Shown: positions 18,206-29,635, counted from the first letter of the stretch. The stretch: DNA of 64,000 nucleotides from Devosia algicola (GCF_028816455.1 NZ_CP118246.1:3536371-3600370); one strand, 5' to 3'. Program-made: numbers and translations. Notes: generated by a model not told the origin, from the letters alone.

Positions 18206-19498
18206 ATGACACTCACGACCAGCAAAATCACCAATTCTGATGTATTTGACCGGGTTGAAAGCCAGGTGCGTTCCTATTCACGCAGCTTCCCCAAGACATT
18301 CGGTAAGGCGCAGAACGCTACGATTTTTGATAAGTCCGGCAAGGCCTATACCGATTTCCTCGCCGGCTGCTCAACGCTTAATTACGGTCACAATGACCCT
18401 GACCTCAAGTCCGCGCTTATCGACTATATTTCGGCCGACGGCATCGCCCATGGCCTTGATATGTTTACAGAAGCCAAGGAAAATTTCCTTGAAACTTTTG
18501 AGCGCCTGATCCTCAAGCCCCGCGGCATGGACTACAAATTGCAGTTTACCGGCCCCACTGGTGCCAATGCCGTTGAAGCCGCGATGAAGCTGGCGCGCAA
18601 GGTCACCGGGCGCAATTCGATCGTTGCCTTCACCAATGGATTTCACGGTGTCACTCTTGGCGCGCTCGCCGCGACCGGCAATTCCGGTCATCGCCAGGGC
18701 GCCAATACTCCACTGTCTGGGGTAGTGCGCGCCGCCTATGATGGCTATTTCGGTGCCGATATCGACACCGCCGATATGCTGGATCAGCAATTGTCTGATC
18801 CATCCAGCGGCTTTGACGCGCCCGCCGCCTTCATCGTTGAAACGGTTCAGGGTGAAGGTGGTTTGAACGCCGCTTCTGCTGAATGGCTCCTCAAGATTCG
18901 CGCCATTGCTCGCCGCCACGGCGCACTATTCATCGTCGACGATATCCAGGCCGGCTGTGGCCGCACGGGTAGCTATTTCTCGTTTGAGGGTATGGGTCTG
19001 GACCCCGATATCATCACCATGGCCAAATCGCTGTCGGGCATGGGCTTGCCTTTTGCCCTGACCTTGATGAAACCGCGTCTCGATATTTGGAAGCCGGCCG
19101 AGCACAACGGTACCTTCCGGGGCAATAACCACGCCTTTGTCACCGCCGCTGCTGCCATCGAAAAATTCTGGTCTGATGGCAAGTTCGAAGCCGAAATCGC
19201 TGACAAGTCGGCCTATCTTGGTCAGCGGCTCGATGCCATCGCCGACGCCCATGAACTGGGGCGTCGCGGTCGCGGGATGATGCAGGGGATCAATGCTGGA
19301 ACCGGGACCGTGGCTGACGCCATCTGCCGCTCCTGCTTCCGCTCTGGCCTCATCATCGAAACTTCTGGCGCCCATGGCGAAATCGTCAAGATCCTGTCGC
19401 CGCTAACGATTGACAAAGAGCAGTTCGCTGCAGGGCTCGACATCGTCGAAAATGCCTTTGAGGAAGTCCTTGGCATCCAGCGCGCTGCCGCAGAATAG
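18206..19498 (+). CDS. ectB: Diaminobutyrate-2-oxoglutarate transaminase EctB
   Basis: 430 residues, normal length, intact. A class III PLP aminotransferase that transfers an amino group from glutamate to aspartate semialdehyde, giving diaminobutyrate, the first committed step of ectoine synthesis. Visible are [19 protein letters not shown] (PLP phosphate site), [14 protein letters not shown] (Asp contacting the PLP ring) and [12 protein letters not shown], whose Lys forms the Schiff base. An AGGGAGACG ribosome site precedes ATG 18206. It lies 52 bases after ectA and 10 before ectC. Confidence 0.97.
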   Translation: MTLTTSKITNSDVFDRVESQVRSYSRSFPKTFGKAQNATIFDKSGKAYTDFLAGCSTLNYGHNDPDLKSALIDYISADGIAHGLDMFTEAKENFLETFERLILKPRGMDYKLQFTGPTGANAVEAAMKLARKVTGRNSIVAFTNGFHGVTLGALAATGNSGHRQGANTPLSGVVRAAYDGYFGADIDTADMLDQQLSDPSSGFDAPAAFIVETVQGEGGLNAASAEWLLKIRAIARRHGALFIVDDIQAGCGRTGSYFSFEGMGLDPDIITMAKSLSGMGLPFALTLMKPRLDIWKPAEHNGTFRGNNHAFVTAAAAIEKFWSDGKFEAEIADKSAYLGQRLDAIADAHELGRRGRGMMQGINAGTGTVADAICRSCFRSGLIIETSGAHGEIVKILSPLTIDKEQFAAGLDIVENAFEEVLGIQRAAAE

Positions 19499-19508
19499 GA
19501 GCACAACC

Positions 19509-19901
19509 ATGATCGTACGAGATTTGAACATCGCCAGACAGTCCGACCGCCTCGTCAAGTCCGACGGCTGGGACAGCACCCGCTTGTTGTTGGCTGGCGA
19601 CAATATGGGTTTTTCCTTCCATATTACCCGTATTCACGAAAACACCAGCCATGTGTTTCACTACAAGCATCACTTCGAGAGCGTCTATTGCGTTTCGGGC
19701 GAAGGCTCGATTGAGGATCTGGCCACGGGCACGGTCCATCCGATCCGCCCGGGCGTCATGTACGCGCTTGACCAGCACGATCACCATCGCCTGACCGCCA
19801 AGTCTGAAATGGTCATGGCGTGCTGCTTCAACCCGCCGGTAACTGGCAAAGAAGTTCACCGCGAAGATGGGTCCTACGCACCGGTTGCTGAAACCGCCTG
19901 A
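19509..19901 (+). CDS. ectC: Ectoine synthase EctC
   Basis: 130 residues, intact. A cupin metalloenzyme that cyclises N-gamma-acetyl-diaminobutyrate to ectoine. The cupin core reads [19 protein letters not shown] (metal-ligand Glu and Tyr region) and [14 protein letters not shown] (His ligand). The N-terminus [16 protein letters not shown] is the family standard, so ATG 19509 is chosen over upstream in-frame codons. It has AGGAGC upstream and is separated from ectB by 10 bases, so is co-transcribed. Confidence 0.97.
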   Translation: MIVRDLNIARQSDRLVKSDGWDSTRLLLAGDNMGFSFHITRIHENTSHVFHYKHHFESVYCVSGEGSIEDLATGTVHPIRPGVMYALDQHDHHRLTAKSEMVMACCFNPPVTGKEVHREDGSYAPVAETA

Positions 19902-19949
19902 GCGAACCTGCTTCCTTCAACCCAACCAATTTGCAGAAAGGGATTTCTG

Positions 19950-20877
19950 ATGAGCATTGCGATGCAATCGACAACAAAAGACCTTTACCCCACACGCCTT
20001 GCGGCTGAACAATGGACCGACCGGCCGGATCCGGTATTTTGGGGCAAATGGACACCCGAGGCGCCACTCACGCGCGCCCAAACGGAGAGCTTTGTCAAAA
20101 ACGGCTATCTGATACTCGAAAACGTCTTTTCCAGCACCGAGATTGCCGCCCTTCAAGCCGAAGCCGCACGTCTGCGGGCTGGTGACGGGGATCTCGATGC
20201 CGACAGCATCATCAACGAACCCAATTCCAGGGAAGTGCGTACGGTCTTCCGTCTCGACGAGCAGAATGCGCTGTTTGACCGGTTGGCCCGCGATGCACGC
20301 GTTGCCGGTCCGACCAGTTTCCTGCTCGACGACGATGTTTATCTGCACCAGTCGCGCCTCAACTATAAGCCTGGCTTCACCGGCAAGGAATTTTACTGGC
20401 ACTCCGACTTTGAAACCTGGCACGCCGAAGACGGCATGCCGCGTATGCGCGCCATTTCCGCCTCGATCCTTCTGACCGACAATGATGCGCTCAACGGCCC
20501 GCTGATGCTAATGCCCGGCTCGCACAACAAATTTGTCGCCTGTGCCGGTGAAACGCCGGACGATAACCACAAAAGCCTCGCTCAAAAAGCAGGAAATCGG
20601 CGTGCCCTCGCACGAGGCGCTAACCCGGCTGAACAAGCAGCACGGCATCGATTATGCTGCGGGCAAGGCCGGTACAGTGCTGCTATTTGACTGCAACACC
20701 ATTCACGGCTCCAACGGTAATATCACGCCCAACCCCCGCTCCAATGCGTTCTTTGTCTACAACGCATGGTCCAACAAGGTTGAAGCGCCCTTCGCCGCCA
20801 AGGCACCACGTCCGGCATTCTTGAGCGCCCGTGATCCCAAGGGCCCTATCGACATCGTTTCGGGCAAGCTTGGCTAA
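19950..20877 (+). CDS. ectD: Ectoine 5-hydroxylase EctD, one frame break
   Basis: About 308 residues once repaired. A non-haem Fe(II)/2-oxoglutarate dioxygenase that converts ectoine to 5-hydroxyectoine. The iron ligands are in place: His and Asp in FYWHSDFETWH and the distal His in NTIHGSNGNI, on either side of the break. The frame breaks at 20574-20578 (AGCCTC); AGCTC gives DNHKSSLKKQEIGVPS. This is the only one of the GAGCT-type breaks whose motif lies on the opposite strand. It follows ectC by 48 bases, with AGAAAGGGA before the ATG. Confidence 0.94.
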
Positions 20878-20943
20878 CGCCCAGCTTCGCCTCGCAATTG
20901 ACTAGCAGTTACGGCGCCCCCTCGGGGGTGCGCAAGGATAATC

Positions 20944-22405
20944 ATGACTATCACGCCGACCGCCTCGCATACCGTTGAAAAGATCGGCGGCACCTCAATG
21001 TCGCGTACCAAGGAATTGCTCGATACGGTCCTGATCGGATCGCGCAAGGGCGCCGATCTCTATAATCGTATCATCGTCGTCTCCGCCTATGGCGGCATGA
21101 CTGATGCATTGCTTGAACACAAAAAATCGGGCGAACCGGGCGTCTATTCGCTATTCTCCAGTGCCGAGAGCGGCTGGAGCCTGGGGCGATGCTTTAAGCC
21201 ATGTCGCCACTACGATGCTCGAAAAGAACGCAGAAATCTTTGGCGATGACAATGCGCGCGAAGTGGCCGACCGCTTCGTTAAGGAGCGCGTCGAGGGCGT
21301 GCGCTCGTGCCTCATCGATCTGGCGCGCCTCTGCTCATTCGGCCATTTCCAGCTCGAGCAGCACCTGTTGACCGTACGCGAAATGCTCTCCTCGCTCGGC
21401 GAAGCCCAGTCCGCGCACAATACCGCTTTGTTACTTAAGCTGCATGGGGTTAATGCCCGTTTTGTTGATCTGACGGGCTGGCGCGAGGATGGTCAGCATG
21501 ATCTCGATCAGCAGATCGAACGTGCCTTTGCCGAAATAGATCTGGCTCATGAATTGCCCGTCGTTACCGGCTATGCCCAATGCCGCGAAGTGCTGATGCG
21601 CACATACGATCGGGGTTATTCAGAAGTCACACTCTCGCGCGTCGCCGTGGTAACCGGGGCTGTCGAAGCCATCATTCACAAAGAGTTTCATCTCTCCTCG
21701 GCCGATCCGCGCGTGGTCGGTACTGACGCCGTCCGTGTCATTGGTGAAACCAATTATGATGTCGCCGACCAACTGTCCAATATGGGTATGGAAGCCATCC
21801 ACCCGCGCGCCGCCAAGAGTTTGCGCCAGGCGGGTATTCCGCTACGGGTAAAGAACGCCTTCGAGCCTGACCATCCCGGCACGCTGATCCGCTCCGATCT
21901 CGCGGCCAGCCAGCCCGGCGTTGAGATCGTTACCGGCCTCAAAAGCGTCTTCGCCTTTGAGTTCTATGATCAGGACATGGTCGGGGTAAAAGGATATGAC
22001 GCCAAAATCCTTGAAGCGCTGGACCGCCACAAGGTCTGGATCATCGCCAAGACCTCCAACGCCAACACCATCACTCATTTCCTCAAGGGATCGATGAAGG
22101 CGATCAGGCGTGTCGAAAAGGATCTTTCGGCACTTTATCCGACCGCCGAAATCACGCTACGCAAAGTCGCACTGGTTTCGGCCATTGGTCGCGATCTCGG
22201 CGCGGTCAATATTCTTGGCAAGGCAGTTTCTATGCTCGCCGAAGCCGGTATTGAGCCACTCGGCATTCATGATCAAATCCGCAAGGTCGACCTGCAGGTC
22301 GTAGTGGAGGAAACGGATTTCGACCGCACCGTCATCGCCCTGCACAAGGGGCTGGTCGAGGAAAGCTCGGCCCAACACGACAAACTCCGTCTCAGGGCGG
22401 CCTGA
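20944..22405 (+). CDS. ask: Ectoine-dedicated aspartate kinase (Ask_Ect), one frame break
   Basis: About 486 residues once repaired. Phosphorylates aspartate to feed aspartate semialdehyde into EctB. The specialised Ask_Ect type found at the end of ect operons is thought to escape normal feedback control. The amino acid kinase N-terminus reads HTVEKIGGTSMSRTKELL and IIVVSAYGGMTDALLEHK. Two ACT-like regions lie at the C-terminus (VWIIAKTSNANTITHFL and KVALVSAIGRDLGAVNILGKAV). The frame breaks at 21178-21182 (AGCCT); AGCT gives ESGWSWGDALSHV. Gap from ectD is 66 bases. Last gene of the operon. Confidence 0.93.
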
Positions 22406-22411
22406 GTGTCA

Positions 22412-22441
22412 ATGACCCCGCGCCTAAGGTCGCGGGGTCAT
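22412..22441. terminator. Bidirectional hairpin between ask and doeD
   Basis: A perfect 11-bp inverted repeat, ATGACCCCGCG against CGCGGGGTCAT, with an 8-base loop lies between the convergent stops at 22405 and 22449. There is no long T run on either side, so termination strength is uncertain, but the symmetric GC stem separates the synthesis and degradation operons. Confidence 0.7.
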
Positions 22442-22448
22442 GATCGTC

Positions 22449-23819
22449 TTATCCGAACACTTCGCCAACGGCAGCCTTGAAACCGTCGACCACAATGTCG
22501 GCCTCAGCCTCGGTCAGGCACAACGGCGGTGCAAAGCCGATGATGTCGCCCTGCGGCATTGCTCGCGCGATCACACCTTGCCCCAAAAGTGCTGTCGCCA
22601 GTTTCGGCCCCACCTTGTCGCTCGTTTCAAAAAACGCCCTGCTGGCCTTGTCCTTGACGAACTCGACCGCGCACATCATGCCTTCGCCGCGTACATCGCC
22701 GACATGGGCATGTCCGCTTAGTGCATCGGCCATGGCCGCGTTGAAATAGGCCCCGGTTTTGCCGGCGTTCTCGACCAGTCCCAAGCTATCAATCAGCTTG
22801 AGATTGGCGACCCCGGCGGCCGTGCCGATGGGGTGGGCGGAATAGGTCCAGCCATGCCCGATCGGTCCGTTCTCATCGGTGCCACGCTCCAGCACTTCCC
22901 ACATCCGCTTTGAAAAGATCGAACCCGACAACGGCGCATAGGCCGAAGTTAGTCCCTTGGCGATGGTGATGATATCGGCCTCAAGCCCATGCTTGTCCGA
23001 ACCGAACATGGCGCCAAGCCGTCCAAATGCGGTCACCACCTCGTCAACGATCAATAGGATATCGTGCTTTTTGAGAACCCTCTGGATTGCCTGCCAGTAG
23101 CCCGCGGGCGGCGGCACCAGCCCGCCAGTGCCCAGCACGGGCTCACCGATGAACGCAGCGATCGTATCGGCACCTTCCCGCTCGATCATGGCTTCAAGCT
23201 CGGCCACGCAATGGGCGACAAAGTCAGCTTCGCTCATATCGAGGTCGGCGCGCCGGAAGTAATATGGCGCTTCGGTATGCAGGATCGGCGCGCGCGGCAG
23301 ATCAAACTTGTTGTGAAAGCCCGCCAGTCCGGTCAAAGAGCCGGTCATGATCCCCGAGCCATGGTAGCCGCGCCAGCGTGAGATGATTTTCTTTTTCTCG
23401 GGCCGCCCAAGGATGTTGTTGTAGTACCAGACCATCTTGACGTTGGTCTCGTTGGCATCCGAGCCGCCCAGTCCGAAATAAACCTTGGACATATTCTCGG
23501 GTGCCCGGTCCAGCACCATTTTGGCAAGCGTTATAGAGGCTTCCGTGCCATGGCCGACATAGGCGTGATAATAGGCCAACTGCTTGGCCTGTTCGGCAAT
23601 CGCATCGGCAATCTCAGAGCGGCCATAGCCGACATTGACGCAATAAAGCCCGGCAAAGGCATCGAGCAACTTGGTGCCGTCGCGATCCTCAATATAGACG
23701 CCCGATCCGCCGGTCACGATCCGGCTCGGGCTCTCCCCGCGCGCATGCTGGCCCAGATGGGTGGATGGGTGGAAAAAATTGTCTCGATCCCAGCGGTCGA
23801 GTTGGTCGTTCGTCAGCAT
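22449..23819 (-). CDS. doeD: Class III aminotransferase of ectoine catabolism (DoeD-like)
   Basis: 456 residues, intact. A PLP-dependent transaminase; in ectoine degradation DoeD is proposed to convert diaminobutyrate to aspartate semialdehyde. Motifs: FGLGGSDANETNVKMVWYY (phosphate site), LLIVDEVVTAFGRLG (PLP-ring Asp) and TIAKGLTSAYAPLSG (Schiff-base Lys). The general family also contains omega-amino acid:pyruvate aminotransferases, and the assignment to DoeD rests on the locus. It is followed downstream of doeC in the same minus-strand operon (gap 34 bases). Confidence 0.85.
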   Translation of the reverse strand: MLTNDQLDRWDRDNFFHPSTHLGQHARGESPSRIVTGGSGVYIEDRDGTKLLDAFAGLYCVNVGYGRSEIADAIAEQAKQLAYYHAYVGHGTEASITLAKMVLDRAPENMSKVYFGLGGSDANETNVKMVWYYNNILGRPEKKKIISRWRGYHGSGIMTGSLTGLAGFHNKFDLPRAPILHTEAPYYFRRADLDMSEADFVAHCVAELEAMIEREGADTIAAFIGEPVLGTGGLVPPPAGYWQAIQRVLKKHDILLIVDEVVTAFGRLGAMFGSDKHGLEADIITIAKGLTSAYAPLSGSIFSKRMWEVLERGTDENGPIGHGWTYSAHPIGTAAGVANLKLIDSLGLVENAGKTGAYFNAAMADALSGHAHVGDVRGEGMMCAVEFVKDKASRAFFETSDKVGPKLATALLGQGVIARAMPQGDIIGFAPPLCLTEAEADIVVDGFKAAVGEVFG

Positions 23820-23853
23820 TGCAGTCGTCCTTCTTGAAAAATTCTATCTTGGA

Positions 23854-25348
23854 TCAGCGCCAGTCGCGGCAGACATATTTGACCTCGGTAAAGGCCTCCA
23901 TACCCAGTCGTGCGCCCTCGCGCCCGACACCCGATTGCTTCATGCCGCCAAATGGAATGGGCGCGCCCGTTACCTTGGTGCGATTGATCGCCACCATCCC
24001 ATATTGGAGCGCCCGGCTTGCTCGATAGATCCGGCGCGGATCATTGGTATGTAAATAGGCCACCAACCCATATTCGGTGTCATTGGCGCGTGCCAAAACC
24101 TCGTCCTCACCGTCAAACGGCGCAATAGCCGCGACAGGGCCAAAGGTTTCCTCGTGCATGATCAGAGCCTCCGGAGACACGTCGACCAGTACAGTTGGTT
24201 GAAAAAACAAGGCACCCGCGTCATGGCCACTGCCACCGACCAATAGTCTGGCACCCGTAGCTAGGGCGTCGGCCACATGCTCGGCCTGTTTGGCCACTGC
24301 CTTTTTATTCATAAGCGGCCCGATATCGGGATCTTCAATGCCGGGCCCCACGGTGAGCGCTCTCGTCGCGGCCGCGAGCCTTTTCGCAGAAATTTTCATA
24401 AATCGGGCGCTCGACGAAAAAGCGGTTGGCACCTAGGCAATCCTGGCCCGAGGTGGCAAATTTGGCCTTCATCGCCTCCTCGATTGCCTGATCGAGATCG
24501 GCATCGGCAAAGACAATGAACGGGGCCAGCCCACCCAATTCCATGATCACTCGTTTTACCGTGTCAGCCGACTGGCGGATCAGCAGACGGCCAATTTCGG
24601 TCGAACCGGTAAAGGAAATCACCCGCACCCGCGGATCTTCTGTCCATGGCGCAACAATCTCGCTGGCCCGGCCGGTGACGATATTGAACACACCCTGTGG
24701 CATGCCGGCCCGTTCTGCCAGAACCGCCAGGGCGGTGGCGGAAAATGGGGTTTCGCCCGATGGGTGGCATACACAGGTGCATCCTGCCGCCAGTGCCGCA
24801 GCCGCTTTGCGCGTCAGCATTGCGGCTGGAAAATTCCACGGCGTGATCAGCGCCGCCACGCCACACGGTTCGCGCCATATTTCGACTTCCGCATCGGGCA
24901 AATGCGAGGTAACGCTTTCAATATTGGGGCGCTTTGCTTCCTCGGCATAAAATTCGACGAACGACGCGGCATAGGCGATCTCGCCCCGCGCTTCGGAAAT
25001 TGGCTTGCCCTGTTCAGCCGTCATGATCTGCGCCAAATCTTCCTGCGCGGCCATAATCAGGTCAAACCAGCGGCGAAGGATCGCCGAACGCTCCTGCGGC
25101 AACAGGCCGGACCAGTCGGCAAATGCCTTTTGGGCGGCGTCGACCGCACGGCGCGACTGGGCTGCGTCCATCCCTGGGACGCTCCCCAGAAACCGCCCGC
25201 TGGCGGGGTCCGTCACCACGATTTCCCCGCGCACATCTTCCCCGATGCGCTCCCCATCGATAAAGGCGGCCGGGCAGAACAGTTCGCGATCTGCCAGCCG
25301 ATCGATCAGATCGTCTGATTGCGGATTGCTTGCCTGTGCTGCGTTCAT
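23854..25348 (-). CDS. doeC: Aldehyde dehydrogenase of ectoine catabolism (DoeC-like), one frame break
   Basis: About 497 residues once repaired. An NAD(P)-dependent aldehyde dehydrogenase close to succinate-semialdehyde dehydrogenases; DoeC is proposed to oxidise aspartate semialdehyde to aspartate. Motifs: LITPWNFPAAMLTRK, FTGSTEIGRLL (cofactor), VIMELGGLAPFIVF (general base Glu) and SGQDCLGANRFFV (catalytic Cys). The frame breaks at 24377-24381 (plus AGCCT); AGCT gives NFCEKLAAATRALT. ATG 25348 has GAGGAG upstream. It forms an operon with doeD. Confidence 0.87.
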
Positions 25349-25474
25349 TAATAAGCTCCTCGGTTCACCCAACACTAGGCGATCCGAAGGCAGAGGCGTT
25401 CGCCAAACTCTCCCGATTTTTCCGATAGAAGGCTCTATTTGAATTGGTTCAGGCGTTAGTTTCGTCTGCAACGC

Positions 25475-25978
25475 TCAGCTGTCGCGCGTCAACAGTTCCA
25501 CCGGTAGGGGGTCATTCTTGATCGGCTGCGTCACCACATAGGAATAATAGCGTTTGATGCCTATGTCGCGCGCCAAGAGGTTCTCGATCAGCGCCTGATA
25601 GTCGTCCAGTGTCCGCACAATCACCTTGCAGATATAATCAATCCCACCGCCAACGCCCCAGCATTCAACGATCTCACGCGTTTCGGCGATGGCATCCTGG
25701 AAGGTGGCGAAATCTTCTTGCCGGTGGCTGTCGATCTCGACTTGCATGAACACCACAGTCACAGGTCCGAACGCCTTGATCGACAGCACCGCCTGATAGC
25801 TTTCTATGATCCCTGAATCTTCAAGCCGCCGCAACCGTTCCCAGCAGGGCGTAGCCGACAGGTTGACGCGTTCCGCCAGTGCCGCCTTGGGGATGCGGCC
25901 CTCACGTTGCAAAATGCTCAATATCTTGATGTCGCGGTCGTCGAGTCGGACGCCATTCTCGGTTTTTGGTGCGTTCAC
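25475..25978 (-). CDS. Lrp/AsnC-family regulator (DoeX-like)
   Basis: 167 residues, intact. An N-terminal HTH (LDDRDIKILSILQREGRIPKAALAERVNLSATPCWERLRRLEDSGII) is followed by an AsnC/RAM ligand-binding domain (VVFMQVEIDSHRQEDF, VECWGVGGGIDYICKVIVR). In Halomonas DoeX, an AsnC/Lrp protein, is encoded with the doe genes, and such regulators respond to ectoine breakdown intermediates. The gene lies between doeC and ehuA, with gaps of 126 and 114 bases, so it may have its own promoter. The effector is inferred from position, not seen. Confidence 0.85.
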   Translation of the reverse strand: MNAPKTENGVRLDDRDIKILSILQREGRIPKAALAERVNLSATPCWERLRRLEDSGIIESYQAVLSIKAFGPVTVVFMQVEIDSHRQEDFATFQDAIAETREIVECWGVGGGIDYICKVIVRTLDDYQALIENLLARDIGIKRYYSYVVTQPIKNDPLPVELLTRDS

Positions 25979-26092
25979 GCTGGCTCTTCGCTATTGGATT
26001 GGTGCGCGCACCATAAGGCTACGCCCCCAGCCGCGTAAAGCGTTGAGTGTTGTCAAACCATCGCCTCGCCTGGCGGGTTACAATCGGCGTGG

Positions 26093-26866
26093 CTATCCGT
26101 CCAGAACAGCCTTCAAGAATTCGCGTGTGCGCTCTTCCTTGGGATCGGTAAACAATTCCTCGGGCGTGCCCTGTTCCTTGATCTTGCCCTTGTCAAAAAA
26201 GCAAACCCGGTCCGAGACTTCGCGGGCAAACCGCATTTCGTGGGTCACCAGCAGCATGGTCAGATCGTGCTCCTCGGCCAGCGCGGCGATAACATTGAGC
26301 ACCTCCCCCACAAGTTCAGGGTCGAGCGCCGATGTCGGCTCGTCGAACAGCATCACCTTGGGGCGCATTGCCAGGGCTCGGGCAATGCCGACGCGCTGTT
26401 GCTGCCCACCGGATAGCTGATGGGGATATTTTTGCGCCTGATTGGCCAGTCCTACCATTTCGAGCAGTTCTTCGGCCCGCTCGCGTGCATCCTGCTTGCT
26501 CAGCCCCAAGACCTTGACCGGGCCTTCGGTAATGTTGCGCAACACGCTCATATGCGGAAACAGGTTGAACTGTTGAAACACCATGCCCAGCTGCACCCGC
26601 ATCTTGCGCAGATGCGCCTCGCTGGCCTTGACGAGTTTGCCGTCCTTTTGCTCATGCCATAGCGGTTCGCCATCGACGCTCACCACCCCCTCGCTGATAC
26701 TTTCCAGCGTCATCAGTATACGCAGAACCGTGGATTTTCCCGACCCGGACGGCCCGATGATCGTCACCTTCTCGCCGCGCTGCACATTGAAATCGAGGTG
26801 GTCAAGCACGGTCAGCGCACCGAAGCGTTTGACCACCTGATCGAATTTGATGATGGTGTCGCTCAT
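26093..26866 (-). CDS. ehuA: Ectoine/hydroxyectoine ABC transporter ATP-binding protein EhuA
   Basis: 257 residues, intact. An ATPase of the polar amino acid uptake family. Walker [11 protein letters not shown]-loop [11 protein letters not shown], signature [15 protein letters not shown], Walker [15 protein letters not shown] and H-loop LVTHEM are all present. It is the last gene of ehuBCDA on the minus strand and overlaps ehuD by 4 bases. Energises import of ectoines, as in Sinorhizobium. The substrate is inferred from the surrounding ectoine catabolic genes. Confidence 0.92.
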   Translation of the reverse strand: MSDTIIKFDQVVKRFGALTVLDHLDFNVQRGEKVTIIGPSGSGKSTVLRILMTLESISEGVVSVDGEPLWHEQKDGKLVKASEAHLRKMRVQLGMVFQQFNLFPHMSVLRNITEGPVKVLGLSKQDARERAEELLEMVGLANQAQKYPHQLSGGQQQRVGIARALAMRPKVMLFDEPTSALDPELVGEVLNVIAALAEEHDLTMLLVTHEMRFAREVSDRVCFFDKGKIKEQGTPEELFTDPKEERTREFLKAVLDG

Positions 26867-27555
26867 TTCAGGGATAGACCTCTCTTGGGCAAGGTCTGGT
26901 CAAGCCAGCGCACCCCGCTGGACGCAACCAGCGTCATGATCATGTAAAGCCCGCCAACCATGGATAGCGGGACTAGGTAATTGAAGGTGCGGTCGCCAAC
27001 GATCTGGGCGACATTGAGCATTTCAAGCACGGTGACCACCGAAAGCACCGGCACATCCTTCATGATGGACACCAGATAGTTGCCCATCGCCGGCACGATG
27101 CGGGGCACCGCCTGGGGCAGCACCACATGGGTAAATGTACGCAGGCTGGTAAAATTGAGCGCCCGCGCCGCCTCATGCTGGCCTTTGGCAATCGCCTCAA
27201 TACCGGCGCGATAAACTTCAGCCGTATAGGCGCTATATTGCAGCCCGAGCGCCAGTGCACCGGTCAGAAACGCGGGAAAAACCAGCCCATATTCGGGCAA
27301 CACGTAATAGAGGAAAAACAGCTGAATCAGCAGTGGCGTGTCGCGAATGAACTCGGTAACCAGACCCGCCGGCCAGGAAATGATCTTGAGCGGCGCGGCT
27401 TTGAGCGCGGCAAAAATCAGGCCCAGGATCAGCGCTACGAAAAATCCGAGAAATGTCGCCTCGATCGTCACAATCATGCCGCGCAGCAGAATCGGCAGGA
27501 TCGACACGGCAAAAACCAGATCGTTCGAAGTATCCCATTCAAATCCAAACAGCAT
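26863..27555 (-). CDS. ehuD: Ectoine/hydroxyectoine ABC transporter permease EhuD
   Basis: 230 residues, intact. A HisM-type inner-membrane permease with about five membrane helices. The N-terminal [24 protein letters not shown] is typical, and the EAA loop reads [22 protein letters not shown] in part, contacting EhuA. ATG 27555 lies 8 bases after the ehuC stop. It is the second permease of the EhuCD pair, and substrate assignment is from context. Confidence 0.9.
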   Translation of the reverse strand: MLFGFEWDTSNDLVFAVSILPILLRGMIVTIEATFLGFFVALILGLIFAALKAAPLKIISWPAGLVTEFIRDTPLLIQLFFLYYVLPEYGLVFPAFLTGALALGLQYSAYTAEVYRAGIEAIAKGQHEAARALNFTSLRTFTHVVLPQAVPRIVPAMGNYLVSIMKDVPVLSVVTVLEMLNVAQIVGDRTFNYLVPLSMVGGLYMIMTLVASSGVRWLDQTLPKRGLSLK

Positions 27556-27563
27556 GGTTCACC

Positions 27564-28235
27564 TCACCCGCGCGCCGAACGCCAGCGGCCAACATAGCGC
27601 TCCAGCATTTTCATCATCGCCGTCACCACCAGCGCCATGCCGAAATACATGAACAGCACCATGGTGTAGATGGTCGTACTGTCCTGGGTGAAATTGCGCA
27701 ATTGCTCAGCCCGAAACGCGAGATCGCCGAGGCTGATCAGCGAGACGAGTGCTGTATCCTTGAGGTTTTGTACTGCCAGATTGCCAAACGACGGCATCAT
27801 TTCGGGAATTGCCTGGGGCAGGGCAACCGACCATAGCGTCTGGCGACGGGTAAAGTTGAGGGCCTTGGCGGCTTCGAACTGGTCCTTGGAAACCGCTTGG
27901 ATGGCCCCGCGTACGACCTCAGCCCCATAGGCCCCGATATTGAGCGCCAGCGCCAAAACCCCGGCCACGACCGGAGGCAGACGCAAATCCAGACCTATCC
28001 CTTGACCCAAAATTGGCAGAGCGAAATAGAGCCAGAACAATTGAACCAAAAGTGACGTGCCGCGAAACACCTCGATATAGGTAACGGCGACGGCCTTGAT
28101 GCCATGGTTGCGTGAGGTTTTGCCGATTCCGGCGGCAAAAGCCAACGCAGCCCCCAATATGGTCGAATACAAGGTCAACTGAACAGTCAACCAAGCGCCT
28201 TGCATCAGCGGATTGAGATACTCGGTCCAGTGCAT
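27564..28235 (-). CDS. ehuC: Ectoine/hydroxyectoine ABC transporter permease EhuC
   Basis: 223 residues, intact. A HisQ/HisM-type permease: GAWLTVQLTLYSTILGAALAFAAG, then FRGTSLLVQLFWLYFALP, and an EAA loop EAAKALNFTRRQTLWSVALPQAIPE in part. It is 90 bases downstream of ehuB, a gap that is G+C-rich with imperfect stem-forming segments and no gene. It pairs with EhuD to form the membrane channel. Confidence 0.9.
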   Translation of the reverse strand: MHWTEYLNPLMQGAWLTVQLTLYSTILGAALAFAAGIGKTSRNHGIKAVAVTYIEVFRGTSLLVQLFWLYFALPILGQGIGLDLRLPPVVAGVLALALNIGAYGAEVVRGAIQAVSKDQFEAAKALNFTRRQTLWSVALPQAIPEMMPSFGNLAVQNLKDTALVSLISLGDLAFRAEQLRNFTQDSTTIYTMVLFMYFGMALVVTAMMKMLERYVGRWRSARG

Positions 28236-28325
28236 CCATTGCTCTGATCTGCACCCTGGCGCCTGCCGGGGTTCGGGTGGGGAAAGGGCAGGTCATCGCG
28301 ACCCGCCCCCCGAATTGGCGTGCGC

Positions 28326-29193
28326 TTATTTCGGCGCGCAAAGTTCCTCGGTCGTTTTGTGGCCGGAGCCATCGACGTCTGCCTGCGTGAAGCCATAGCC
28401 CATCAGGGTCTTGCTCCAATCGTCGGTGCTCTTGTACTCGGCCAAAACACCATTTACCGCGTCCCGCAAATCTTCCGATCCTTGGGCGAAGGTAAAGGCA
28501 CCCCAGCTACGCACTTCCTCGCCATTGACCACCGGATCAACGAACTCGCCGGCAACTTCAACTTTGTCGCCCTTGGCAGCCAGTTCACTGGCGGTCAGGC
28601 TGGTGGCGGCATAAGCATTGGCGCGGCCGGTCGATACTGTGGAAATGGCATCGGCATTGGACGAAATGGTCACCATCTGGTCCTCGGCAACACCAAGGGC
28701 CTGCATCATGTCGAGCCTGGTCTGCCCCGGCCATGATCGCCACCTTGATGTCCTTGCGCTTGGCAAAATCATCAAAGGAGTGAATGTCGTCAGGATTGCC
28801 CGCGGCAACCAATAGCCCTTCGCCATAAGAGGTGTTGGGTTCGGAATAGATTACCTGTTCGCAGCGCGCTGGCAGCACGGCCATTTCAGCCGCGACCATG
28901 TCGAAACGATCAGCCTGTAGGCCGGGGATCAGACCTGAAAATTCCGCGGTGACCCATTCAATGTCCTTGATGCCGAGTTTATCCATGATGTGCTTGGCCA
29001 CATCGGGGCCCGCGCCCTTGGCGTCGCCATTGGGGTCGATATAGCCATAGGGAATTTCATTGGCGACGGCGATGCGGATCTTGCCAGATTTTTGGATGTC
29101 GGCGAGCGAGGCTGCGCTCACCGATGCCGATCCCATCGCCATGACGGCGATGGCAGCTAAAATAGTCTTGCCGAATTTTTGAGTATTGAGCAT
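28326..29193 (-). CDS. ehuB: Ectoine/hydroxyectoine-binding protein EhuB, one frame break
   Basis: About 288 residues once repaired. A periplasmic solute-binding protein of family 3 with a signal peptide (TILAAIAVMAMGSASVSA). The ligand domain begins IQKSGKIRIAVANEIPYGYID and includes MVAAEMAVLPARCEQVIYS and WGAFTFAQGSEDLRDAVN. ATG 29193 has GGGAG upstream. The frame breaks at 28714-28718 (plus AGCCT); AGCT gives MAGADQLDMMQALGV. First gene of the minus-strand ehuBCDA operon, divergent from eutB. Confidence 0.9.
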
Positions 29194-29635
29194 GTGTTTA
29201 CTCCCGTGTTCCTGATATTGGCGGTTCATGGTTGCCGCTGTTGGTTGGTAGCCATAACAACGAACCAGCAGTTAGGTTGCAAATTGTCTGGCAAGCCATG
29301 TGGCCTGCTCCGGTAAGGCGAGAACAGTGGTTAAGCGAACCGGGATAGCCACAAGGCACAAAGGCGGATTATTTGTATGCCCTCACGCTGAACTTTGAAG
29401 ATGCACAGGGTTGCGGATCGAGCCGGTCAAGTCGAGGGAAGAACTCTCTTTATGTTGTGCCCCAGATAGGCAGATCGGCTGCGACCCGCCAAATGTTTAG
29501 TGAGATCAACTATCTGGCTGACGGGCATAGTTCTGGCTTGGCGCGATAAAATTCATCAAAATCCGCCTGTCGTACCGGGCGGATCGTCTGCCTGCGGCTG
29601 TAGCCTTTTTCAGGTTACATTATCGGGAGGTGCCT
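29194..29635. promoter_or_regulatory. Divergent intergenic region ehuB / eutB
   Basis: 442 bases with no convincing gene in any frame. The short open frames here lack a good ribosome site and family features. It must carry the divergent promoters of the uptake and catabolic operons. I see no clear palindromic operator. This is where eutA might be expected in eutABC-type loci, but no trace of it is seen. Confidence 0.4.
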